Positions 21,391 to 29,954 of a stretch of DNA of 64,000 bases are shown one piece after another (position 1 is the first letter of the stretch; each line of letters starts with the position of its first letter). A model generated the notes under the pieces. The model had not been told where the DNA came from, did no database searches, and saw nothing but the letters and a program-made list of their open reading frames with translations. This DNA comes from Lysinibacillus sp. ZYM-1. Lineage in GTDB: Bacteria; Bacillota; Bacilli; Bacillales_A; Planococcaceae. The position numbers and the translations under genes are program-made. The DNA is taken from contig NZ_KQ465122.1 in the NCBI RefSeq assembly GCF_001308875.1, positions 40,025-104,024 on the forward strand. The letters run 5' to 3'.

Positions 21391-22848
21391 ATGGAAAAAG
21401 AAATCATTAGTTCAAGACAATTTACAATCATTACATTCCTCCTTTCTATCGGTACTGCCATCTTAATCGTCCCTTCAAGTATTGCAAGCTCTAGTAAGCA
21501 AGATGCGTGGATTGCTGCAAGTATTGGTGTTGTCCTTAGTTTGCTTGTTGTGAAATTATTTTTGACGTTAGGCGACCAAACACCGACACTTAATTTTATT
21601 GAAGCAAATGAAAAACTTCTCGGGCGCTTTTTTGGGAAAATCACAGTGGTGGGCTTCCTTTCTCTTACCCTATTTGCGGGAGGAGAATTATTGTATTTTA
21701 TTGGTGCTTTTATGAAAACAGAGGTAATGCCTGAGACGCCCACACTGGCATTTGCCTTGTTGTTTATTATTATAATTATGTATGCTACCTATTTAGGGTT
21801 AGAAAACTTTGCTCGTTCAGCAGAAATACTTTTCCCTATGTTTGTCTTAATTTTTATTTTCTTTGTTGTAAGTATCACCCCACAAATTAAGTTTGAAAAT
21901 ATACAACCGATTATGGAAGCATCCAAAACATCCATCTTATATAGTATCATCCGCTTTATAAGTGTCTTTTCTTTTTCGTTAGTTATGTTATTAATGATTT
22001 ACCCTGCTAGTGTCAATGTCCAGCAATCCTCAAAGAAAGGATTTTACATAGGCATGCTTCTCGGTGGATTTGTTCTAGTAACATTGATTACTCTATCCAT
22101 TTTAGTATTAGGGCCAGCTAACACGGCTTCGCGAACTTTCCCTAGTTATGCCCTAGCACAAAGAATCTCTATCGGAAATTTTTTACAGCGCATTGAAATT
22201 ATCATGGCTTTTATGTGGATTGTATCCATTTTTATTCGAACGTTTATGTACTTCTATACAACTGTTGTGGGGATTGCACAAATTATGAAATTGAAGGATC
22301 ATCGACCACTTATCTTACCAATGGGTATTATTATGGTCGGACTTTCGCAAATTGTTCACCCAGACATCGTCCATTCCAACATTTATAATGATGAGATTTG
22401 GCCCATTTATGCATTTGTTTGCACCATATTATTACCCATACTTCTCCTCATTGTAGCTGTTATTCGTAACCGAAAATCACAGGGGAACGAAGCCAAAACG
22501 GTAAATGGAGAAAATAAGCAAGAGAATGAGGCTAACATAGGTAATGCGGATACCAATCAACAGAAACAGGCTGATACAGGCAATTCGGATTCTAATCATC
22601 AGAGTCAGACTAATACAAACAATGCGGATTCTAATCATCAGAGTCAGACTAATACAAACAATGCGGATTCTAATCATCAAAATCAGGCTAACACGGGCAA
22701 TTCGGATTCCAATCAACCGAATCAGACGAAAACAGGCAATTCGGATTCCAATCAACCGAATCAGACGAAAACAGGCAATACAGATTCTAACCAGGAGCAT
22801 CAGCCAAAATCAGACAATGCGAAAACTAACCAGGAAAATCAAGAATAA
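21391..22848 (+). CDS. Germinant receptor B subunit (GerB/spore permease) with repeat tail
   Basis: 485 residues. Residues 1-365 are a normal spore-permease (APC-type) protein with about ten helices, beginning ISSRQFTIITFLLSIGTAIL. This is the likely germinant-binding subunit. Usual family length is about 365; here a hydrophilic tail of about 120 residues follows. Eight 13-residue repeats rich in Asn, Gln, Asp, Thr and Ser (pattern xNTGNSDSNxxxQ) fill residues 381-484. The ribosome site is GGAGGGG. It is the last gene of the operon and has a strong terminator. The tail is unusual, has no recognised domain and may vary between strains. Confidence 0.9.
   Translation: MEKEIISSRQFTIITFLLSIGTAILIVPSSIASSSKQDAWIAASIGVVLSLLVVKLFLTLGDQTPTLNFIEANEKLLGRFFGKITVVGFLSLTLFAGGELLYFIGAFMKTEVMPETPTLAFALLFIIIIMYATYLGLENFARSAEILFPMFVLIFIFFVVSITPQIKFENIQPIMEASKTSILYSIIRFISVFSFSLVMLLMIYPASVNVQQSSKKGFYIGMLLGGFVLVTLITLSILVLGPANTASRTFPSYALAQRISIGNFLQRIEIIMAFMWIVSIFIRTFMYFYTTVVGIAQIMKLKDHRPLILPMGIIMVGLSQIVHPDIVHSNIYNDEIWPIYAFVCTILLPILLLIVAVIRNRKSQGNEAKTVNGENKQENEANIGNADTNQQKQADTGNSDSNHQSQTNTNNADSNHQSQTNTNNADSNHQNQANTGNSDSNQPNQTKTGNSDSNQPNQTKTGNTDSNQEHQPKSDNAKTNQENQE
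22531..22842 (+). repeat. 39-bp in-frame tandem repeat, eight copies, in the gerB-type gene
   Basis: Eight exact 39-bp periods encode ANIGNADTNQQKQ, ADTGNSDSNHQSQ, TNTNNADSNHQSQ, TNTNNADSNHQNQ, ANTGNSDSNQPNQ, TKTGNSDSNQPNQ, TKTGNTDSNQEHQ and PKSDNAKTNQENQ. Neighbouring central copies are almost identical in DNA, a sign of recent slippage or unequal exchange; the outer copies are diverged. Confidence 0.95.
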
Positions 22849-22849
22849 C

Positions 22850-22894
22850 AAAAGTCTAATTCCTTCTACAGATTGAGAAGAAATTAGACTTTTA
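22850..22894. terminator. Bidirectional terminator between gerB-type gene and metA
   Basis: AAAAGTCTAATTCCTTCT / AGAAGAAATTAGACTTTT, 18-bp stem with one mismatch, A-run before and T-run within the far arm. It serves both converging genes. Confidence 0.85.
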
Positions 22895-22903
22895 AATGGT
22901 TAC

Positions 22904-23839
22904 TTAAATATGATATTCAATTTCGTCTACGAAATCCCATTCATATGGTGTCTCTTGGTATACGTAGTAGTTCAACCAGTTGGAGAACAATAAATGCGTA
23001 TGTGCACGCCATGTATTCATCGGTTCCTTTGCTGGATCATCATTTGGGAAGTAGTTGACTGGAACTTCTATATCAATACCCTTCTCAACATCACGACTGT
23101 ATTCATCTGCTAACGTTGTGGCATCATATTCTAAATGACCTGTAATCATAATGTTTTTATTATCTTTAGATTGTACGATGAACACACCTGCATCCTCTGA
23201 ATAGGATAATAAGCGTAAGTCTGGATGATTGCGTACCTCGTCAATCGAAACAGATGTATAGCGAGAATGAGGAGCTGTAAATAAATCACTAAAGCCTCGT
23301 ACTAAATCCACCGTTAAATCGGTAATCACATGGGAATAAACGCCTGAGCATTTAGCAGAAAGCTCGACCTTCCCAATCCCATAATGGTGATATAACGCAG
23401 CTTGTGCCCCCCAACATATATGTAGCACGGATGTCACATTCTTTTTAGACCAATCCATAATTTCTGAAATCTCCTGCCAATAGTTAACGTCTTCAAACGC
23501 CATTTTTTCTACTGGCGCCCCAGTAATGATCATACCATCATAGCGTCGGTGACGAATTTGATTGAACGTCGTGTAGAATAATTGTAAATGTGATTTACTC
23601 ACATTTTTAGATTCATGAGTAGCCGTGTTTAAAAAAGTAATATTCACTTGTAATGGTGTATTTCCTAGTAAACGTAGTAATTGTAGTTCTGTCTTTTCTT
23701 TTTCGGGCATCAAATTTAAGATTAAAATATTTAATGGACGAATTTGTTGTGTTAGCGCACGATCCTCTTCCATGACGAAGATTTTTTCCTCACGTAAGTG
23801 TTCCCCAGCAGGTAAATTTTTCGGAATATTAATTGGCAT
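22904..23839 (-). CDS. metA: Homoserine O-acetyltransferase (MetA family)
   Basis: 311 residues, first step of methionine synthesis from homoserine. Catalytic residues sit exactly at family positions: Cys142 in [15 protein letters not shown], His235 and Glu237 in [10 protein letters not shown]. Residue 111 is glutamate ([13 protein letters not shown]). In Bacillus MetA this residue is known to select acetyl-CoA, while glycine there gives succinyl-CoA. I therefore infer acetyl transfer, although the family is often labelled succinyltransferase. The ribosome site is GAGAGGGGAA. A SAM riboswitch with terminator precedes it. Confidence 0.95.
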   Translation of the reverse strand: MPINIPKNLPAGEHLREEKIFVMEEDRALTQQIRPLNILILNLMPEKEKTELQLLRLLGNTPLQVNITFLNTATHESKNVSKSHLQLFYTTFNQIRHRRYDGMIITGAPVEKMAFEDVNYWQEISEIMDWSKKNVTSVLHICWGAQAALYHHYGIGKVELSAKCSGVYSHVITDLTVDLVRGFSDLFTAPHSRYTSVSIDEVRNHPDLRLLSYSEDAGVFIVQSKDNKNIMITGHLEYDATTLADEYSRDVEKGIDIEVPVNYFPNDDPAKEPMNTWRAHTHLLFSNWLNYYVYQETPYEWDFVDEIEYHI

Positions 23840-23878
23840 CTAGCGTTCCCCTCTCTCTTATTGCTCTCTTTTTAAAAA

Positions 23879-23926
23879 TTAAAAAATCCCCCACATTCCA
23901 TACGAGATAGAATGAGAAGGATTTTT
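23879..23926 (-). terminator. Leader terminator of metA
   Basis: On the minus strand AAAAAATCC-TTC-TCATTC pairs with GGAATG-TGG-GGGATTTTTT, ending in a T-run. It lies between the SAM aptamer and metA, so it is the expected expression platform. Confidence 0.8.
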
Positions 23927-23936
23927 TCACGTTCAC

Positions 23937-24043
23937 TCTTATCTCTCAAAGGAATATCCTTTGCTGGAATTAGCACCTTTCTAACATGTGTTAGAGGTTG
24001 CTGAAGCTTCATCGGGCCAAATCCCTCAGCTTCTCTTGATAAG
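23937..24043 (-). promoter_or_regulatory. SAM-I riboswitch (S-box) of metA
   Basis: The minus strand reads CTTATCAAGAGAAGCTGAGG, then GATTTGGCCC, GATGAAGCTTCAGCAACC, AAGGTGCTAATTCCAGC, and closes P1 with GATAAG. These are the standard S-box elements. SAM binding should stabilise the aptamer and allow the downstream terminator to form. Confidence 0.95.
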
Positions 24044-24247
24044 ATTATTTAATTACCTTGAATTGTAACATGAACTAGTTAGAATATCAATAATTCATAG
24101 AATATTTTGTTATTCCTATGCATGTTCCACATTGAATTGATGAACACTAAGCTTGCTGTATATGGTTTTTCTACATGAAATTTTATGGTAAACATGCCGC
24201 TATTATGTTACCATATATCTTTAGTAATAGAGAGGAACGTGAATACT

Positions 24248-24619
24248 TTGATTAATATTGAATTTCCAAAACCAGACGTAGTCATTCGCCAACGCGAACA
24301 AGATGTAAAACCAGGTGATGTCCCAATCACACCCTATTTTGGTTTCATTGACTTCCATAAAATCACTCGTGATAATGGCGGCATTTTCTTATTCTATAAT
24401 GAAAAGAATGAACTATTATTTGTCGGCAAAGCACGTAAAATTCGCCAACGTGTAAAAAAACATTTTGAGGACAATGTATCTCCGATGAGAAATCATCGTG
24501 ATGAAGTCTTCAAAATTGAAGTTTATGAAGTTGAAGACCCTATGGAGCGTGAAATTTATGAAACATATGCCATTAATACTTTCCGCGCCAAATACAATGT
24601 AGATAAAGTATTTTATTAA
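24248..24619 (+). CDS. Small GIY-YIG nuclease-fold protein (UvrC N-domain-like)
   Basis: 123 residues from TTG 24248, chosen because AGAGGAA is 10 bases upstream; the in-frame GTG at 24239 is too close to that site. The GIY-YIG-type core is visible: GGIFLFYN (GIY part), LLFVGKARKIRQRVKKHF (YIG part plus the conserved arginine helix), and a glutamate at the end of the fold (MEREIYETYAINTFRAKYN). Related single-domain proteins in Bacillus are annotated as UvrC-like excinuclease homologues. A DNA end or repair role is likely, but activity is not certain. Monocistronic, with its own terminator. Confidence 0.8.
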   Translation: MINIEFPKPDVVIRQREQDVKPGDVPITPYFGFIDFHKITRDNGGIFLFYNEKNELLFVGKARKIRQRVKKHFEDNVSPMRNHRDEVFKIEVYEVEDPMEREIYETYAINTFRAKYNVDKVFY

Positions 24620-24629
24620 TCACTTCATC

Positions 24630-24667
24630 AAAAACCGAAATCTCTTCTAAGGGATTTCGGTTTTTTT
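24630..24667 (+). terminator. Terminator of the GIY-YIG gene
   Basis: AAACCGAAATCTC / GGGATTTCGGTTT followed by TTTTT. It is also positioned to end the converging lipoprotein gene. Confidence 0.85.
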
Positions 24668-24668
24668 A

Positions 24669-25052
24669 TCACATCATGGTAATACGATCAATCGGCGTGC
24701 TTTTGCCGTTTATAAACAGTTCGATAATAGACTGCTCTGGGCTTTTCTTGATGGCATAAACATAGGGCTGCGCTTCTTTCTTTTGCTCGCTTCCTTCCTT
24801 GAAATGAATGATAAGCCTCTTCTCTTTAGCTGCAACATTCGCGAGCACATTTCCCTTTGAATAAATGACAAGATAGTACGTAGTATCATCTTCATACAAT
24901 AGCTGAACTCTGTCATTGGCTATAATATGTTTATGCATACGGTCAGGGACGATTGTGAGCTCCTGAATCTTAGGAGAAATAGGCTGCGGTGTAGTATCAC
25001 ATGCCCCTATCAATAAAAAATAAAATAAACCTGGCAACATCCATTTCCTCAA
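24669..25052 (-). CDS. Small predicted lipoprotein of unknown function
   Basis: 127 residues. Lipoprotein signal MRKWMLPGLFYFLLIGAC, with the modified cysteine at position 18, then a short Pro/Thr linker and a beta-rich domain (VQLLYEDDTTYYLVIYSKGNV). No recognised family. The ribosome site is AAGGGGAG. It starts about 20 bp after the TrmB-type regulator stop on the same strand, so the two are probably co-transcribed. Location on the outer face of the membrane is the only firm statement. Confidence 0.75.
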   Translation of the reverse strand: MRKWMLPGLFYFLLIGACDTTPQPISPKIQELTIVPDRMHKHIIANDRVQLLYEDDTTYYLVIYSKGNVLANVAAKEKRLIIHFKEGSEQKKEAQPYVYAIKKSPEQSIIELFINGKSTPIDRITMM

Positions 25053-25073
25053 GATGCTCCCCTTCCCTTATAA

Positions 25074-25856
25074 CTACTCTAAGAAAAATGCTTTCCGCTC
25101 TTTAGCAATCCAGTCCTCAAGCTCCTTATCATCGCGCTTTACCAATCGATTGATCAGAACATCATGCCAAATATAATCCTCTAATAAATAGATATGCACG
25201 GGATCATTGGTAATAAAAGCTGTTTCTTGGTTAGACGGCGAATGACCATAAATCATTTCTTGTCCATCAACCGATAAAATAAACCAATGAGGTGTTGAAG
25301 TCTTTCTCGTATAGTGTGTAGCCCTATGCTGGTCTATAGATGCCAGATGTTCCCCTACATACAATGAAATGCCATGGACAGCCACATGCTGAGATACCTC
25401 TTCGATATCCTCTCGTAAAGCATCATACATATCTTCCCACATCGATAGTATAACTTTTGACTCTGCTTTTTTTAATAAGGTTTGACAATAATTAACGATT
25501 GTCTGCTTACCTTTTAGCATTAATACTTTAGGTTCCGCTTCTTGCTCTGTCGTTTCTAGTTTTTCTAACTGATCGCTTATCGATGTAAAATTCGATTGCC
25601 AACGTTGCTGAATTTGTTGTAAAAACATCGCTACAGGAATGGAAGAGTAAGTCGTTTGATCCGCTGTTTCCTCTTTCAATACGAGTCCTTTTTCAACAAG
25701 ACCATTCAAGATGTCATAGATTCTAGCACGTGGAATACCAGAGTTTTTACTAACTTGATAGGCACTAACATGACTATTTTGCACAAGTGCTGTATAGGCC
25801 TTTGCCTCATATTCTGTCAATCCCATTTCTTTTAATTGGGCGATTAATTCATCCAT
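25074..25856 (-). CDS. TrmB-family transcriptional regulator
   Basis: 260 residues. The N-terminal winged helix is LKEMGLTEYEAKAYTALVQ...VSAYQVSKNSGIPRARIYDILNGLVEKGLV (residues ~7-62, typical TrmB). A coiled segment (residues ~90-110) and a C-terminal phospholipase-D-like effector domain follow. TrmB proteins sense sugars or related small ligands. The gene is divergent from a TauE/SafE exporter, with a perfect 12-bp inverted repeat beside that gene's ribosome site; it likely represses the exporter. Confidence 0.88.
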   Translation of the reverse strand: MDELIAQLKEMGLTEYEAKAYTALVQNSHVSAYQVSKNSGIPRARIYDILNGLVEKGLVLKEETADQTTYSSIPVAMFLQQIQQRWQSNFTSISDQLEKLETTEQEAEPKVLMLKGKQTIVNYCQTLLKKAESKVILSMWEDMYDALREDIEEVSQHVAVHGISLYVGEHLASIDQHRATHYTRKTSTPHWFILSVDGQEMIYGHSPSNQETAFITNDPVHIYLLEDYIWHDVLINRLVKRDDKELEDWIAKERKAFFLE

Positions 25857-25936
25857 ATCATCCCTCCATATTTTTATTATAGGCTACTATTGTGAACATT
25901 TGCCAATGAAAAAGTTATGCTTTACAGCAACAAATA

Positions 25937-25966
25937 AATTAGTTACTATTTCAGTAGTAACTAATT
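25937..25966. promoter_or_regulatory. Perfect inverted repeat, likely operator of the TrmB-type regulator
   Basis: AATTAGTTACTA-TTTCAG-TAGTAACTAATT: two 12-bp arms with a 6-base spacer in the 126-bp divergent region. It ends just before the GAAGAGGTG ribosome site of the exporter gene, so bound protein would block elongation or initiation. It has no T-run, so it is not a terminator. Confidence 0.65.
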
Positions 25967-25982
25967 AAGAAGAGGTGTAAGC

Positions 25983-26753
25983 ATGCTTTTTGATGTTGAT
26001 GTACATATCCTAATACTATTAATTTCTTTTGGATTTCTGGCGGCATTTATCGATTCAGTAGTTGGAGGAGGCGGTTTAATCTCCCTACCAGCTTTATTGT
26101 TTGTTGGCCTAAATCCAGCCGCTGCTGTGGCAACCAATAAACTAGCAGGGGCAATGGGCTCACTGACATCGTCCATTTCCTTTTACCGTTCTGGCCAGCT
26201 AGAAATTCGATCTGTCCTTAAATATTTCCCTCTAGCATTCATTGGATCTTTATGTGGTGCATGGACTGTTCATTTAATTAATCCCGCACTATTAAAGCCA
26301 TTAATGCTAGTAATGCTGGCGGCTGTCGGGATTTATACAATCTTTAAAAAGGATTGGGGCGCTGTCTCAACAGTAAAAAATCTTTCAAAAACCCATTTAA
26401 TTTTATTTATGATGCTATTATTTGCTATTGGTTTTTATGATGGTTTTTTAGGTCCAGGAACGGGCTCTTTTTTAATCTTTAGTTTCTTGCTTGTAGGCTT
26501 TGATTTTTTAAAGGCGGCAGGTAATGCGAAATTTTTAAATTTGGCGAGTAATGTGGCTGGTGTTTGTATGTTTGCTTACTTAGGTCAAATTCATTATGTT
26601 TATGGTTTAGTAATGGGGGTTGCTCAAATCGGTGGGGCCATGCTTGGCTCGCGGATGGCCATTCAAAAAGGAAGTGGTTTTGTCCGTACACTTTTTATCA
26701 TTGTGACGATGACGCTCCTTGCCAAAAATGCCTACGATTATATGATTCATTAA
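25983..26753 (+). CDS. TauE/SafE-family anion exporter (YfcA-type)
   Basis: 256 residues, about eight helices, with the family pattern GFLAAFIDSVVGGGGLISLPALL at residues ~13-35, its half-repeat IGFYDGFLGPGTGSFLIF near residue 145, and NPAAAVATNKLAG. Members move sulfite, sulfoacetate or other organic anions across the membrane; substrate here is unknown. It is divergent from the TrmB-type regulator, which probably controls it, and has its own terminator. Confidence 0.87.
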   Translation: MLFDVDVHILILLISFGFLAAFIDSVVGGGGLISLPALLFVGLNPAAAVATNKLAGAMGSLTSSISFYRSGQLEIRSVLKYFPLAFIGSLCGAWTVHLINPALLKPLMLVMLAAVGIYTIFKKDWGAVSTVKNLSKTHLILFMMLLFAIGFYDGFLGPGTGSFLIFSFLLVGFDFLKAAGNAKFLNLASNVAGVCMFAYLGQIHYVYGLVMGVAQIGGAMLGSRMAIQKGSGFVRTLFIIVTMTLLAKNAYDYMIH

Positions 26754-26758
26754 ACACG

Positions 26759-26794
26759 AAAAACGCCACAGAAGAGTTTCTGCGGCGTTTTTTT
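26759..26794. terminator. Bidirectional terminator between tauE-like gene and panF
   Basis: AAAAACGCCACAGA / TCTGCGGCGTTTTTTT with one mismatch, A-run and T-run on either side. Confidence 0.85.
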
Positions 26795-26797
26795 AGA

Positions 26798-28243
26798 TTA
26801 TATCAGGAAGTGCTCTTCCTTAAATTTATGACTAGTGGCGAGACTAACAATCACAAAAATTATAAGAGAAGCTACAATTGGAATCGTGACGGTATGCATA
26901 CCGAAGGCAGATGGATAAAATCGATCGATGATAATATACAAGGTCATACCCGAAATCATCGATGCTATCGCACCATATTTATTTGCTTTCTTCCAATATA
27001 AGCCCAGAACCACTGTCCAAATAAAGACTGCCTCAAGTCCACCAAATGCAAATAAATTTAACCATACTAATAAATCAGGCGGATGAAGCGCAAAGACTAT
27101 AACAACTAAGCCAATCACAGTTGTGACAATATAGCTTGCACGCTTAATTTCTGCATCACTCGCTTTTGGCTTCATGTAATTTAAATAGATGTCTTTAACA
27201 ACCGTAGAACTAACAAGCATGAGCAAAGCATTGACCGTTGACATCGTAGCGGCCATTGGTGCTGCTAAGACGATGCCTGCTAAAAATGGCGGTAGCACCT
27301 TCAATGTTAAGAGTGGCATGACTTTATCACCAATGTCGATGCCAGGTAAGACAGGTCGTGCTAACACACCAATGAGGTGCATACCAAACATGATCGTCCC
27401 AATAGCAATTGTGCCAATAATAATCGCTAAATGCATACTTTTAGAATCCTTATAACTCATAGCACGTACGGCGATTTGTGGTAACCCGACAACACCTACA
27501 CCAATTAAAATCCAAAAAGTCGAGACATATAGAGGTGTTAAATCTCCTTGAGCTCCAAATGGTGATACAAAATCAGGATTTTCAGCAACAAGTGAGGCCA
27601 TAATCTTATCGACACCTCCACCTGCAATAATAGTTCCGATTAATAAAATAACCGTCCCAATGACCATTATCGAGCCTTGTACGGTATCCGTTAAAGCAAC
27701 CGCTCGGAAACCACCAATAATCACATATACTAAAACCGAAATTGCAAAGATAAACAGTGCCGTTGTGTAATGTAAGCCCGTCAATGACTCAATTAAACGT
27801 GCGCCACCTACCCATTGTGCCATCATCGCCGAAAATAAAAAGACAATAATACTAATAGCAGATAAGATGACGATGGCATGGCTTTTGTAGCGCTCTCGTA
27901 AAAAGTCGATTAACGTAATGGCTTCGTAACGACGAGCAATTATCGCAAATTTCTTTCCTAAAATCATCAGGACAAAATAACCGGCAGGTAGCTGTGCCAT
28001 CGCGAGAAGTACCCAACCGAGTCCCTTTGTATAGGCAACGCCAGGTCCTCCGATAAAGCTACTTGCACTGCCGTATGTAGCAATCATCGTCATCGCAAGG
28101 ATAAAACCACCCATTTCTCGACCACCAAGGAAATATTCCTGTAGGAACGAGTTAGAGGAACGAACATGCTTATTGGCCCAAAAACCAATTCCAAAAATAA
28201 TAATTAGAAATAATAGCAATGGAAATACAACTTGCCAATGCAT
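26798..28243 (-). CDS. panF: Sodium/pantothenate symporter
   Basis: 481 residues, SSS family, about 13 helices. It imports pantothenate (vitamin B5) with sodium. Signs: YFLGGREMGGFILAMTMIATYGSASSFIGGPG near residues 37-70 and IIGGFRAVALTDTVQG in the middle. The clinching context is the upstream YhdT gene, whose stop overlaps the panF start by one base, the same pair as yhdT-panF in E. coli. Transport specificity is inferred from that pairing. Confidence 0.88.
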   Translation of the reverse strand: MHWQVVFPLLLFLIIIFGIGFWANKHVRSSNSFLQEYFLGGREMGGFILAMTMIATYGSASSFIGGPGVAYTKGLGWVLLAMAQLPAGYFVLMILGKKFAIIARRYEAITLIDFLRERYKSHAIVILSAISIIVFLFSAMMAQWVGGARLIESLTGLHYTTALFIFAISVLVYVIIGGFRAVALTDTVQGSIMVIGTVILLIGTIIAGGGVDKIMASLVAENPDFVSPFGAQGDLTPLYVSTFWILIGVGVVGLPQIAVRAMSYKDSKSMHLAIIIGTIAIGTIMFGMHLIGVLARPVLPGIDIGDKVMPLLTLKVLPPFLAGIVLAAPMAATMSTVNALLMLVSSTVVKDIYLNYMKPKASDAEIKRASYIVTTVIGLVVIVFALHPPDLLVWLNLFAFGGLEAVFIWTVVLGLYWKKANKYGAIASMISGMTLYIIIDRFYPSAFGMHTVTIPIVASLIIFVIVSLATSHKFKEEHFLI

Positions 28244-28506
28244 TAGCGATCCCCCTCCTCATCATCAAATGGAACCTCTTTGAAAAAGAGTTTCATAACA
28301 ATCCAGATGAGTAGGATCATAAAGCCTGTCCCTGCGATACAGCTATAGAAAAACCATGCAGGAAAACCTAAAACATATGAATAATTTGCGGGATCACCTG
28401 CACCAAGTCCATAAGCAAAGCCAAACCAAATCGCAAAATTGACAATGACTAGTCCAATCCCAATAAGCGCCTCTTGATGCGCAATTTTAAAACGTTGATC
28501 TTTCAC
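28243..28506 (-). CDS. yhdT: YhdT-family small membrane protein (DUF997)
   Basis: 87 residues, GTG start with AGGAGGATTGT upstream. Two hydrophobic helices (about residues 13-33 and 44-72, the second beginning FPAWFFYSCIAGTG) with the conserved IGLVIVNFAIWFGFAYGLG stretch, and an acidic C-terminus. Members are found with PanF-type symporters; the role is unknown, perhaps a small partner, by analogy with DUF485-ActP. It comes first in the two-gene unit. Confidence 0.85.
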   Translation of the reverse strand: MKDQRFKIAHQEALIGIGLVIVNFAIWFGFAYGLGAGDPANYSYVLGFPAWFFYSCIAGTGFMILLIWIVMKLFFKEVPFDDEEGDR

Positions 28507-28673
28507 AAGACAATCCTCCTAACCTACTCTATTTTACTGATATGTTGGTCGGATGGGAAGGGATGTGAAAAAATAAGAAGTACATGACTTAGCTACCTTT
28601 TAATAAGGGATATATTTACATATTAGAATGCAAATGATACCTTGGTAGTAATTGTAAATGGAGGTGATAATGA

Positions 28674-29279
28674 ATGCGGCGGATACATGTTGTAGGAATC
28701 GTTGTTTTAACGGCGTTGCTAAGTATAGGTGGTACGTATTTAGTAATGGACAAGAACCATAAACAAGAAACTTCTAATGGGACTGACAGTGAAATAGATA
28801 ACAGTCCCAAAGAAGTGGTCAAGGAAGAATTTGTATCGACAGTGGATACGACCTTTGGTTGGGAAAACCCTGTGTTCTCCATGAGGATTGATGAATGGAA
28901 GAGTGGAGATGAACCATTTGTTGATAATTTAGTGGAAGAAGTACTTCAACAAATGTCACACCAAAAAATAATTGCTGATGAGAAAGAATCATCCATCATG
29001 ATTACACCTAAAAGAATTGACACATTGCTGCAAATGGTAGAAGAAAATAAAGCTGAATACGAACACAATGAACAATATTTGGATATATTAAATCGTTGGA
29101 AATTAGGTGATTTTTCATCTGTAGACCAAGACCATAATGATATGTGGTATCTTCAAGGGTCAAAGCAAAGTGGGATTGCTTATGGAATTGCAACAAAAGA
29201 ACAGGAAATTGATTATATCTTTCGGGTTTTCGCTAAAGAGGTAGTAGATGTTTTTGGTAGTTCCACTAATATGAAATAA
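28674..29279 (+). CDS. Membrane-anchored protein of unknown function (possibly DUF6241)
   Basis: 201 residues. One N-terminal hydrophobic helix (about residues 5-24, VVGIVVLTALLSIGGTYLVM), a charged linker, and a soluble outer domain with WKSGDEPFVDNLVEEVLQQMSHQKI and RIDTLLQMVEENKAEYEH. It resembles the small Bacillus proteins called DUF6241, but I am not certain. Probably an outside-facing membrane-tethered domain. GGAGGTG stands 6 bases before the ATG. Monocistronic with a hairpin behind. Confidence 0.7.
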   Translation: MRRIHVVGIVVLTALLSIGGTYLVMDKNHKQETSNGTDSEIDNSPKEVVKEEFVSTVDTTFGWENPVFSMRIDEWKSGDEPFVDNLVEEVLQQMSHQKIIADEKESSIMITPKRIDTLLQMVEENKAEYEHNEQYLDILNRWKLGDFSSVDQDHNDMWYLQGSKQSGIAYGIATKEQEIDYIFRVFAKEVVDVFGSSTNMK

Positions 29280-29335
29280 GCCACTATCTTACCTTTTACA
29301 AATGGAGAAGATGAAAACGTGTAGTGTTAAAACTT

Positions 29336-29372
29336 AATAACCCTCGTCTACTTAGTTAGACGAAGGTTATTT
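29336..29372. terminator. Hairpin between converging genes
   Basis: AATAACCCTCGTCTA / TAGACGAAGGTTATT with one mismatch. The T-run is weak on the plus side; the hairpin also ends the minus-strand operon. Confidence 0.65.
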
Positions 29373-29385
29373 AAATCCACATTGA

Positions 29386-29937
29386 TTATGACGAGCGCTT
29401 TTCCCAAGGCTGCAATGTGCCAACAATATTGATAAGACGATGATGTTGGATTGAATCAATGACACCTTGGGAAATTTCCTCATTAGTAAGCCACCTAGAA
29501 TGACCATTTTCAATGATAAAACCTAGCTGCACTTGGTAGTATTGAGCCGTATTAGGCAGATGCATGTTCTCTTTGATTTCACTTAGTTTCGCACTACTAC
29601 CTAAGACATGAAACAATTTCCATGTGCCATTCCTGCAAGGTGAAATTTCACTGACTATGCTCTCTAAAGTCCTTTCAGCATATGAATGAATCCACGCAAT
29701 GACTAAATCAATTGGTCCATTCTGTTCAATCGTACTCCTTATCTCTTTTTTTAATAAGGCAATATCACTATAATCAACGAATATGGGCGTCATAAGTGAT
29801 GAATCTGTTGCATTTAATAAACTTTCCATTCGAGCTTTATTCCGTCCAATGACAGAAACATGAATACCATTACTCACTAACCAAAGAGATGTGTTCGCTA
29901 ACATCCCTGTTCCACCAACTACTAATGCGTGTACCAT
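29386..29937 (-). CDS. Short-chain dehydrogenase-like Rossmann protein
   Basis: 183 residues with an N-terminal nucleotide-binding motif VVGGTGMLANTSLW and a second SDR feature GRNKARMESLL (cofactor-binding strand end). The typical catalytic YxxxK is not evident, and it is shorter than the usual 240-260 residues, so it may be a divergent or non-catalytic SDR; similar short proteins in Bacillus are annotated as short-chain dehydrogenases. It is the last gene of the ten-gene liv-acyl operon, 17 bp behind the acyl-CoA ligase. Confidence 0.7.
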   Translation of the reverse strand: MVHALVVGGTGMLANTSLWLVSNGIHVSVIGRNKARMESLLNATDSSLMTPIFVDYSDIALLKKEIRSTIEQNGPIDLVIAWIHSYAERTLESIVSEISPCRNGTWKLFHVLGSSAKLSEIKENMHLPNTAQYYQVQLGFIIENGHSRWLTNEEISQGVIDSIQHHRLINIVGTLQPWEKRSS

Positions 29938-29954
29938 TTATCTGTCCCTCACTT

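Noticed and set aside
22477..22876. Long antisense and out-of-frame open frames over the gerB-type tail
   Set aside because: By-products of the 39-bp in-frame repeat in the true gene.
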